DNA of 64,000 nucleotides. Source: Nectonema munidae (Eukaryota; Nematomorpha; Nectonematoida; Nectonematidae). This document shows, in pieces, positions 12,301 to 24,300 of the stretch. The position numbers and the translations under genes are program-made. The stretch lies in NCBI GenBank assembly GCA_030549495.1, contig JAUIRK010001047.1:248001-312000 (forward strand). Reading direction: 5' to 3'. The notes under the pieces are model-generated. The model had not been told where the DNA came from. It worked only from the letters and a program-made list of their open reading frames with translations, and made no database searches. The stretch's first letter is position 1. The number at the start of each line of letters is the position of its first letter.

Positions 12301-15300
12301 TCAATGCTTATCAAATGAATCGCTGAAACCAAATTGTCTTTCCTTACATTTGAAAACTAAACATTTAAAGTACTTCAATTCAGATTTGGAGTATTTCAAG
12401 TTTTTGCTTGGCAAAGCATAGGAGGCATTTCCGATGCAGAGAAGCGTGCCAACTATATAGTATAGAAAGTTGAAAAATTTTAAACACTTGTAACTTTTCT
12501 TGAGGTCATTAACCCATTAAGCCCCAATGTTCCCATTTGGGAACATATGTAATTTCATCTTCGTCTGCTTTTTTCAATGACTTTGAATATAAATCGTCTG
12601 CGTTTTTTTAAATATCGTCTGATTTCTATGGTACTTAATGGGTTAAAAACAACCAAACTTGACATATGTGTTAAGAAGAAAAAGTTTGTGATTGTACCAA
12701 ATTTTTATCAAGTTTCATTGAATTTTGATAAAATTAGAAGACATTGAAATTTAAAAAAAAAAGTGACATAGTTTATAAGATGAAGATGATAAACCTCTTT
12801 TTTCAATGTTAATTTCCTATCTTAGTCCGACTAATGGCGGGAAAAACTCTGAATTTTTTTTTCAAATTGAAAAACATTGCAATAATATTTAGAATATGGC
12901 GAGTGACAGCTAGGTTCTATTTAGAAAAAAATAATTTTTCGTTGTCAATTGAGACTTTTAAAATTCAAGCATTTCAACGCATGGAAAATATACATTTTTA
13001 ATGGGCTTTCTTCTCTATATTGTTATTTATGACTATCGCGTTCCATGCCTCTCTTTCTTTGCACTCAATCTACTTTTGCTTATACTTAATATTCGTCAAA
13101 TCTTCTAAGGTCTGTAACTTTCGCATTTCTCAGCCAAATTAAACGTGTGATACACCAAATGAAAGCTCGTGTTATGAATTTTATTGTCGTGCGCATTAAT
13201 TTGTTTTAAAATTGGTGTTTCAAAAATTTGATGTTTGCTCAACCGATTAAAGCATGCGTTTGATTTTCATGATTGCCATTATTTCATCACTGGGTTTCAA
13301 ACAAATTATTTTTATTTTAATCCAAATTTATTTATTTGTTGAAATCTCAATAGGGTGTGATATTGTTTACATAACCACGCAGTGGGTAGTTCTTTGGAGG
13401 CATTTCTATGATTTCTCTCCGTGAATTTTTCTTTGTGTATATTGAAGAAGTGATATAAAATTATTCGAGGCAAATTAACCCCTGTAATATTGAAGCAGGC
13501 TCGTAGCCAGCGAGGGTAGGAGGGGGCCAAGCCCCCCCTCCCCCCCCCCCCAACTCCTAATATATTTCGATATCAATAAAGGGTTCAAAAAATGGTTTAT
13601 TTTTAGACTATATATAAAAATTTGGTACTTATTAGTTATCTCCCTCCCACTTTAATTTTTTTTTCAGTAATTTACTAAAAAAATTTTTTTGAATGGGGGA
13701 GAGATAGCCCATAAGTACCAAAAAAAATTTTGTGAAAATATTTAGCCCCCCCCCCCCCCCCCCCAATTTTTTCCAGCCCTCCCAATTGAAAAGTCCTAGC
13801 TACGAGCCTGTATTGAAGATTGAATGACATACTATGATAGTTTAAATTTAAGAATAGTTTAGAATGATTTATTTTTTTTATTCTATCCACTTTTGGTGTT
13901 AATTAATTAATAAACAAATAATAATTTAAACAACTATAGAAAGTAAAAAATAGAAGAATGAAAAATCGCTTTTGCCTCTCTAAATCACTTTAATCTAAAA
14001 TAGTTATTACTTTTGAATTTGGTTATAAGTTTGAGAAATATTATAATCTCCAAGTGGGGCATGACTCAAAAAAGTTAGGGAAACACTGCTCTAACAAGAA
14101 AATGCTCCTTCTAGCGTTTAATCTACTCATATTTGTTGGCATTGAATAATTAGAGGCAAAAGTTGGCAAAGTCATCGTTTACTAATCAAATCCCCAATAC
14201 CAATTTTTCTCTCAGTGAAGGCGGGGGGGCAAAATAAGGGAGCGGTCCACCTAATCTTTTGGATATGCGCTCCTGAAATGAGGCCAATTCTTTCATTATC
14301 CTCTTTCCTTATCGACGGGGATGGGCGCAACTTGAAGAAATAAAGTAGTTTCACGTTGACAAATAAGGTAGGATTTACTTTAGCGATTTGGCATTTAGAG
14401 GGAAGTATAAATAGTTGGCAGTATTGACCAAAGTTTAAAAGTTTTTCCCTCTCCAAGCACTTCACTTTGGCTCCATCAAAAGATGCTTCAAAGAGATGTA
14501 GCTTAGACTGGGGAAGTCCTCGTTCTTTAGCGTATCTCTGGATCAGTTCTTCAACGGTTGCAATCGAAGGTAACTTTATTGTAGCCGAATCTGGTGTGTT
14601 GGAGTTGATATGGTATACAACTAAAATAAAGAAATGATCACTCATTTTTCCAAAAATTCTAGGCATCTCTTTATTTAATGTATATAAATCAAAGATTCCT
14701 ACATTGAATTCTATAATGATATATAATGAGTTTAAATGTTTTGCTAAATTCTCTAAGTAACCATAAAATATCTTAGTCATTATTCACACCCTTACTTGCA
14801 CATAAAGATAGATACTGGAATTTCATACACTAAGTAAAATCTATTCATTTTGAATCTTTTTTTTAACTTGTAAAAATTATAATCTTAAAGATAACCAAGG
14901 GGACGAATAAAAGTCAGTCTACACTGAAAAATATGCAAAGTACTTTTTATCGATTTGGATAGTTTTTTTTGATAAATTTTTGAAAAGAATTAAAAAAAAC
15001 TTTTTGAAGGAATTGCCTAATTTTTGTGGCTTAAAATAAAAGTAAAGGTTTTACGTGATTATACGCTCAAAAAGATATAAATGATAATCTAACAAATTTT
15101 CAATTTTTTTTTTAAATATTTCTCAAACCATATTACATTTAAAAAGAGTGGAGTGTTTGATTCTACGTTATGTAATATTACTTTTTGAAAAAAAAGTGTA
15201 TACCTTTTAACTTAAAAAATTTCAAAGAAGGAATGTATTGGGGAATTTTTTGCGGATTTTCATGTTCTTTGAGCGCAGTTTAAAAAAACTTAGGAGATAC

Positions 15301-18300
15301 ATTGCCTCTAATTCTATCTCTGAGCGTCTTACCAATAATTTGAAGTTGTATTATATTTACGATTGAAATAGAAGAGGCTTTTTTTACATAGGCATAAAAG
15401 ATTTTTTATGAAGAGATCGAAAAGAACTCACTTTCAGAGTTTTCAAGGCTAAACTGCGAGTTTGAGATTTTAGATTTTGAGCATTTTTTGTTGGAAGGCT
15501 TTTTATGGTTGTCACCAGATTCTTGACACACGTCTTCACGAAAGGCATCCAGTTGACTGAGGTAAGGAAGGAATTCGTCATAATGGCGCACTTTTTCTTT
15601 AACTAGGGAATAAAAGGAGCATAGCATATCTTGGACACAAGAGATATCGTGGTGGGATTAATTTTTTCCATGCAATCTTATAGATAAACATTTTATTTCA
15701 GAAAACTTATTTATAAAAAAATATAAATTTAATGTTGCAAAATAAATAAGTTCATAAAATTTATTTAAAAGGATTTTAATGAAAATATTCATATTTTTAT
15801 TTAGTTAATTAGTTCGTTTCTCAATTACTTAACTAATTAGCTTGTTTGTTAGTATTAAGTAAAAAAAATGGGAAATTTTTTTCACAGCGAATTTTAAACT
15901 AAAAGATCTATCCCAAATTAAACACTCGATTCAAGTAAACTCGATTCAAGTTCTCATTAAAGATGACAGACAAAGTACTTCACAAATTGTCATGTAGCAT
16001 CAGGACTAAACAAACAAAAAAATTGCCTAACTAAATTATTGAGAGTTTGAGCAAAAATAAAGATCAGATAATGAAGCTAGAATTTTTAATTTATCTTATA
16101 TTTCGAGATAATAATAATCAATCATATTTGGAGATATCGCTTAGGATTGCGTTAATGTGCGAAGGTAAAATCAGAAAAATTCCGAAAATCGGAACATCTA
16201 CGAATCCCAAGCCAGTTCTAGCCAATGAAGCGTTGTCCGTCGCTATAAAGTTCTTAGTTTAATTCTAAGGCATGATGTCAATGAGTTCTAGAAAATTATT
16301 TTTCTTGGTTTATGATATCAAAATAAATTTATTAAAGAGAGGGTAATACTGTATAAATAGACTTCGTATATGCTATCGTATTCTTCCTTGTTGTAGCCAT
16401 TCTGTTTGCAAGAAATGTTTGCCCAGTAATAGAGAAAGTTTAGTATCTTTTTAATGGAAATTTCAGTATCTTTTTCAAAAGGAGTCTTTTTATCGTCTTT
16501 TTTACGCGCACATAAAAAGTTTTTTAGAATATATTTTAAAAAAAATTTCATCTAAAGAGAAAAAGTGTAACCTTTTTGGAGCATTTCAAAAAAGTTTTTA
16601 AAACGATTTTTCAAAATCTTTGAAAGATCTTCGCGTTTCATGTATATGATGTATGTGAGAAAAAAGTTTTCAATGCTTTTCATATCTTCTAAAAAAAAAA
16701 GTTTTTTCAGTGTGTAGAGCAAAAATTAAAAAAAAATGACAAAACTCTTTTGTTCGAATTCAAAACTTCATGCGTATTCTTAGCAAAATAGACTCTCGTA
16801 TAAATATAATACAAATTACACATAATTTGATTTTTTTAATTACCAAATTTAAATTATGTAAAAAAAATATATAGAATCGACCAAATAAATAAATTAAATA
16901 ATCATATTATGTAAAATATATTCTCACAATATAACAAATTAGCTGAAAAGAATAAGGCTAAAAACTTAATGAACGGGAATAGTCTCACTAAAATATATGT
17001 ACAAATAAAATGAACAATTTAACCTGATGATGACATAATTAGTAAAATTTTAGCCAAAAAAAAATAAATCTTGTAAACTAACTTAATTATCTGATTAAAC
17101 AAAAGTTGTTAGGTGATAACTTCATTCAGCGACGTTAGCATGGTGACTAGATCTCAAGGATTTCATTCCAAAGGTCTCGGGTTCGATTCTCGATGTACCC
17201 GAAATGGAATAGTCCGACAAATTTGTGTGTGTGTGTGTGAAGCACGTCTTAATCTGTGAATTGGGGAAGAAAGGAGGTTAAACGAAGTTAGGCGGAAGTT
17301 TAATTAACTAAATAAATATTTTTCGCCAAACCTCAATTGAAATACCTACCCCACATACTTAGCAAAGTGAGTAGTTTAACTAAACCCTTATATTTAGCTT
17401 ATAAATAAAATGGAGTGATATATTATATATGATTTTTAGTTATATTTCGCCTTTTTGCAAATTCTATTTCAAAACACAAAAAGAAATTGCAAAAAAATGA
17501 TAAAATAGTGTTGCGAAAAAAGAAAACATTATCACTTAAAAAATATAACTGCTACTCTATAAATTAGAATTTTAGTAAGTTTACATTCACCCTAAAAAGT
17601 TTTTCCATACTTGAGATAGTAAACCCCACGATTTTTATGTACTTTTTTAAACCAAAGATTCAACCACTTTTGAGGTCTTAATAGTTAATTGTTATAATTT
17701 TTAGCATTTTTAAATAACCAAATTTAAATTTTTAATACTTTCAAAGCTTTTACGTCGTATTACTCAAAAAATAAAAAGATCTCTGGATAAAAAAGTTTCC
17801 AATGTTAATTTCACGCAAGAATCATTGAACACAAAGGTAAAAAAATTTATTTACAAAGGTAAATAAATATTTCATATAAAAAAAAATTCAAAAATTTTAT
17901 TAATAGAGCATTGAAAGTTAATTTTTCCATGAAATTGTCAAAATACATCAATTACTATGTTCACATTAGCGCCTTCTAAATGCAATAATTTAATTTAAAA
18001 AAATGTATATTAATTTAAATGAATCAGTATGGGTTAAATTATATCAAGGTATTTGATATCTAGTGTGAGTTAAAAAAATAAAATTATAACTTGATTAAGA
18101 TTTGATGCTTAACCTTGAAGCCTAACATTCAACAATTTGGTCATCTACGCGACCAAGAGTAGGGAAAAATTGGCGTTGATATGATTTACTTATATTATAG
18201 ATATGATAAACTTTTTTAGATAAAAAATGATCTTAAATTTAAAATGAGATTTTACTCTATTTAGCTAAAGATGAAATAAGGCCATGTTTCAGAAAAGGTA

Positions 18301-21300
18301 AAGTGTAATTATATTCTTAAATATGGAATTGTAATCTTTTCGTTTCCAATGAAGAAATAAATTGGGAAAGTAATAATAGAATGAATTAAGATTTTGAACT
18401 GTGATTTTTGATCAATTTAAAAAGAATAGACACGTAAGATGCCTATTCTCTGATTGATCAAAATTAAGAGATTAATCTAGAATTGATTTCTGAAGATCAA
18501 TGTATTTCTGTTTCCTCTAACCCACATAGAATCTCTGTGAACTGACGAATGAACTTCTGATTTTCTTCACAGAAAAAGAACACAGTTTTCAAAAATATTT
18601 CAAAGATGAGAGTTTATCTTCAGTTAGGCCTAACTTTCAGACATTTTTCGAGCTTTTAACCACTTAAAAGTGCGGTTCTAAGAGCCCACCTGGAAGTTGG
18701 ATATGTGGTTGAAGAACATAGAAGAAAAACACTACGGAATGTTCGAACGCCTCACGTTTTTTGAGTTCTAGCTCTCTCACATCTCACATCTCAACTTCTT
18801 GGAGTTGACATGTTGTGCCTACATTGTTAATTCGTTCTCCGTTGACACATCTGATCTACCTAACGATGGCCATGTTCACCAGAGTGCAAAGAAAAAGGGC
18901 AAAAGTATTTCTTCTATGGAATTTTGTGATAGCAGGAATTCTCAGACTTGATTTCGGATTCGCTGTGAGCAAAGTTATTCCCCGTATTTACCAGTTGTTA
19001 GCGAAGAAAGTTCGTTTCTTTTTTTGGTGTTATTTCATTTGTGCTATTTACTTGTGAATAAATTGATATACACTGAAAACAAAAAGTGCTTACACTAACT
19101 TCTTTAAATGATTACTCTGTAACAATGCATAACTTATAGTAGTAAATTCACTTTCAATGAGGTAAAACATCGGACTGAAAAATCATCCTAAACGAAAGAT
19201 TTTTATGTTCTCTCTACCATTAACATATTATCCAAATATTGGTATTGCTGATATAACAGGAAAATATTGATTCAAAAAATTGAGTAAACTTCATTTTACC
19301 ACTTTTTGCTGACTTCTATAGTTATGAAATTACCACTTTTTATTTTTAGTGTATGAGCGAACTAAAATTTTTTTTGGAATCAGGTGACATCCATCAACTG
19401 ATTGGAATCTCCAAATGGTGTTCGATCACATGAAAGGAGTTTAGTATAAAACATCTACTCAATGGAGATATTTTCATGCAAGTTAATAGTATAATAAAAA
19501 TTGCGGTTATGAATCGCGGTGTTAATCTGATCCCAAGAAGGCTGGCTGTAGATTAACTTTTTTTTCAATTTGCTTTAGCACGTAGAATAATAAAAGAAAG
19601 TGGAATTTTAGAAAAATTTGTCATATATTCGAGTGGAATTTCATTTTTTTAGATACGCCATCTTAGATATATACATTTTTGGATAGATAAATGTTTCTCT
19701 TTAAAAATGTAAACTTGGAAAATAAATAAAATGATGCTGAGAGTTGGTGTGAATAGAAGAAGTAGTTAAAGTGGATTAACGAGTTAACTTCCAGAATAAT
19801 CAAACGATTTCTAATGTAAAGCAGAAGATTTGTCATAAAAGCTGACAGTTTTGTTTTTGAAAAGTCGACGGAGGTTGTTGACCTGTTAATTCAAAAAAAA
19901 ATTTTACCTTAACTTTCTTTTTTTAAAGGAACAAAACTTTACTCTCCACTGCTTAATCCTAATAATAAAGTGTATACTTTGGTATTTATTCGTTTCACTA
20001 AAAAAAATCTGACGAAATCTGTCTTCAAGACTACACTAAATCGCATGAATCAATCGTGAAATAAGGGGATTCTCATCCAAGTTACACTGATGCAACAATG
20101 AGTCCCGGCCTTACCTTCCTTAGAATTGTTGAGGTAGAGCAAGGATGTTGAAGCGGATATGAGCGTGGCGACTCTCTGGTAAAACAAGCATTCTGCGTCT
20201 TTGGGGAGCGTATCTTTTGGAGAGGATCGCGTTGACGTGACCTTGGCTTCTAACAAATTTTCAACGATTTTTGTCGGGGTGCCAGCAACCACTGAGTATC
20301 TTCAAATTGATGCATAATAAATGAATTTTTATGGATTTTTTAATATAATTAAAATTTATGTTTTGTGGAGAATTTTTTAATGAGTGATGAGACGATTAAC
20401 CGAAATCAGGAATCGTGCATTTGTTCAAATACCGGGATGGAAATTGTATGTAGATTTCCCCACATTTTCCTATTCCTCTAAGTCAGTCTTTTCAAAAAGT
20501 TTCCAACACAACGCGACCCTAAAAGACACCTTTCAAAGGAAAGGTGTATAAGTTTATAGTTTTTTAATAATAAATATTTTTTTTATGGATGACATGTATA
20601 TATATATAATATAGGTTATATTTATATTTTCATCAACTTTTGCATCATAATAACGTTTTTGAGATTATTCTTTAAAAATTATATTATCTCTCTCGTTCAA
20701 TCAGTTTGGGAACCACTGATTTAAATGACCAAAACGATTTCTTGATAAAGGTGATTTTAAATTAACAAATCTCTTCTGTTTTCCTGGATGTAATAGGTGA
20801 AATTTTACAGATTTTGGCATTTTATTTTTCCCATTCTGATGATATCGTTAAAAAAATAATTAAGACTCGTATGAGTGATACAAGATTTTAGATTGACTTG
20901 TCCGGTTGTTTTCGATTGAACTACCAATGTACAAATTCCCCGATTTGAATCTTCCTATAACATTTTAATCGGTGAAAGCAAAAGCATACATGAAGTTATT
21001 TTGTGAAGAATCGAGTGAGTTGGCGGTTAACGGGATTCTTTCGAGAACTAAGACATCAGTGTTGTGTTCTTTGAGGCGAATAGTGTTGTTTTCGACATTG
21101 CGCAAAATTTTGTCAAAATCTTTCTTGTCCAAGCGAAGCAAGTGGCACTGCTCTTCATTCAAAACAACGGAGGCAATACGAGGTGCATTGTTCAACAGCG
21201 CTAGTTTTCCAAAGTCATCTCCTTCATAAAGCCTCGATACGTATCCCTATTTATTGTAGTTGGGTAGAATACATTGTGTGCGTGTGGGTGTGCGTGTGCG

Positions 21301-24300
21301 TGTGCGTGTGTGCGTATGTTGTATGTGTGTGCGTGTGCGTGTGCGTGTGTATGTGTATGTGTATGTGTGCGTGTGCGTGTGCGTGCGTGCGTGTGCGTGT
21401 GTATGTGTGCGTGTATGTGTGCGTGTGTGTGTGCGTGTGTGTGTGTGTGTGCGTGCGTGTGCGTGTGTGTGTGTGTGTGATTCGAGTATGTGCAATGCAT
21501 GAGTATAAACGAATAATGTAGTATATGTCGTTTGTATGAGAGTGGATAAAATACTTTTCCATAGATTTCAACATTCAAGCTTCCTTCCAAAACGATGTAC
21601 CAGGAGTAGCCAACATCGCCCTGCTTAATCACGTAACTTCCTATTCCTTTCCAGCACTCGTAAATCAAAACTTCTGTCAACTGCTGCTTTACCATCGTTG
21701 ATAGGTGACTAAATGCTTCTATGTTCACTATTTCCTCATAAACCAAGTCCAGCTCTTCTTGAGTGCGTTTATTTTTCCTTAAAAATTTTCCAAAAAAAAT
21801 TGTTTTTATTTCATTCCATCGCCAGCTTTAACTTCTACATTTTAACTTTTTTTGAGGAGTACAATTTTGACGACTGATTGACTGCTTTTAATTTCAATGG
21901 AAATATTTAAAGCGGACGATTTAGGACACTAGTGTTAAAGTAAGGGATTAAGATACTTTTATTTCAAATTATATTAACTTTTTCTCTAATGAAATCTGTT
22001 TAATTATTTTTCAACAAAAAACTTATCAAATATTTTAAAAAAAATAAAAGCAAATGAAGTTTGAAACTAACCAACTAAACTTAAATATATTTCTCGTACT
22101 CCCAATCACTGTTTCGTGCACTTCCTTCTATGGAATTCAAATATTTTTGATTGAGAAGAGCGTTTCACCGCACTCAAACAACATTTGAAAGCGCATTTAT
22201 AATTCGTCAAAATTTTAGTATATCGTTCAGCAAGTATCGGCTGCTCTTAATATTGAAATACACTGAAATACGCTGAAACACACCGAAATATAACAAAATA
22301 CACCGAAATATGCGGAAATAATAAATAGAATATATCAAAATATACACAAGCTAGGATAAATGAAGGGTGACCAATACTTACGTAAATACTCCGTAAAAAT
22401 CACAATTTTAAAAAGTGTGCTTACTGGTGGTCGCGCTGATTTTATTTTACACGCATTATAGATTCATGTAAAACATTTTCTAGATCAACAAGTACGAGAG
22501 CATAAAGAATCCATTTTTACTTGCTGTTCTTTTTGAAACTCATTTAGACTTTTCTTTCAAAAATTTCATTTTAACACGTTAACTATTTCAGTGTTTCCGA
22601 GATGCAAAAAGTGTATTTCGGTATTTTTCGGTGTATTTCGGAATTAAGAGCAGCGCAACAAGAATTATGCAAAATATAAATAAGGATATCTCCTTCTCTT
22701 TACGCTCGTGAAAACTGATGCGAAGCCTAAAAGTAAATTAATCCACGTTTTCCAGTAATTATGCGAGCCCACCTTTGATCACGTATGTGTGACACCCGTC
22801 ATCATGAAGAAGACCTGTCTTAACGAATATATACGTATACTACATTCCTATATGTTGGACATAAACGATTTCTTGATTTACGGAAGTTTTATATTAAATT
22901 ACTTAACATCGACTACTTTATCTCCACTCAAATGAGTAAATTCGTTTGAAAAAGGAAGGAAATAATTAGTCTTGGAGATTTTGATTCTCCAAGGATTAAC
23001 AACAACTAAGTATATTAACCAATAAAATGAGAGATGTGGTCTACAAAAGTACGCAAAATTAGAGCTGGTGAATACCACAAATTGAGTTACTGCTTTTTGA
23101 TGATTTGGGTGTTTGAATAAGGTATGCAAGGAAAACTTTTGTTAGTATATAGTAAAGATCATTACTGTGTCGAGGGAAATACATTGTTTTTACCTTGAGT
23201 GCTAAGAAATAAACAAAGTAGAAAGAAGTCCTTGAAATCGAGTGCATGGATAGCGCAGTATAGATAGCGCAGTTACGTCTTAGAATGTGGGGTTTCTCAA
23301 TCTTTTTGTTTTCATCGCCCACTAAGCAGCACTTGTTATAATCCTTTTTAAGTCCCGCGTCATAGCGTCAGAAATGAATGAATAAAATTTTTTACAGGAT
23401 ATGTAATGTGACAACAAAATTTTAAGATTAATTTTTACTAAGATTTGTTCCAAGAAATGGGGTTTTTTGTAGGGAAACGCGAGAATATTTTTGGGTGGAA
23501 ATTAATATTTTTAAGTACTCACCGTGCTCAAGTATATCCTTAGTGTATTTTTGGTCATCTAAGTTCAATTTTGCCCAGAAATGGGCAATTGCCCTCACTG
23601 GGTATCGGCCATTTATAGTACAGTCACTAAGCACTATTTCTTTCCGATATTTCTTTCTTCGAATAGGAGAAAAATTTTGTAGACAAGCCTTAGGGATTCT
23701 TGTACCACTGGCAAAAACACTAAAAAGAAACCCAATATCAACTACATATAAAAGAGCATACTTTGTATAAATCTGCATCTCTTGATTGCGTACTATTTTG
23801 CGTGTATTTGCAAATATGTGTGAGATTTTCATCTTTTGCAGTGAATTGTTTTGCGCTTTAAGGCAATATTTTATAGTACTGCAATTTTTTAATTTAACCA
23901 TCATTTTTCAAAGTAGTAATGCCAAAAACTTTCTAAATTTTGGGTAAGTTGAATTATTTATTGTCGGCCCCATAATTGTACCAAAAGTGATATCCCGATA
24001 GGAAAAAGATTTAGAACCACTTGATCAATTACCCACGCTTGCAACACTAAGACATCTTCTGAAGCCAAATCTAAGATTTTACTGAGGTGTAAAGGTTGAA
24101 GAGAAAGAAAACCAAAGTGTCACTTTCAAAAAAAATTCAAAATTTATACAGTTAATTATTATTAAAAGAAATTATAGCTTTGGAAAATTTTTTGATTTCC
24201 CCTTTAACCAGTCCGCCCCTAAAGTTGGTAAGTATCAACTCATATCGTAGCATATATTTTCAATGGCGCTAGGACAATTTGGTACTAGAGAATTAACTCT

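Noticed and set aside
14921-16712. CACTGAAAAA at 14.92 kb and TTTTTTCAGTG at 16.70 kb as ends of one transposon
   Set aside because: The interval contains an Epac exon in correct phase (15602-15432) and part of the REM exon, so the pairing is almost certainly chance.
21183-21746. Several long overlapping frames through the GT/CA repeat
   Set aside because: They encode only His/Thr or Cys/Val/Arg runs from a microsatellite that lies in an intron with clear splice sites on both sides.
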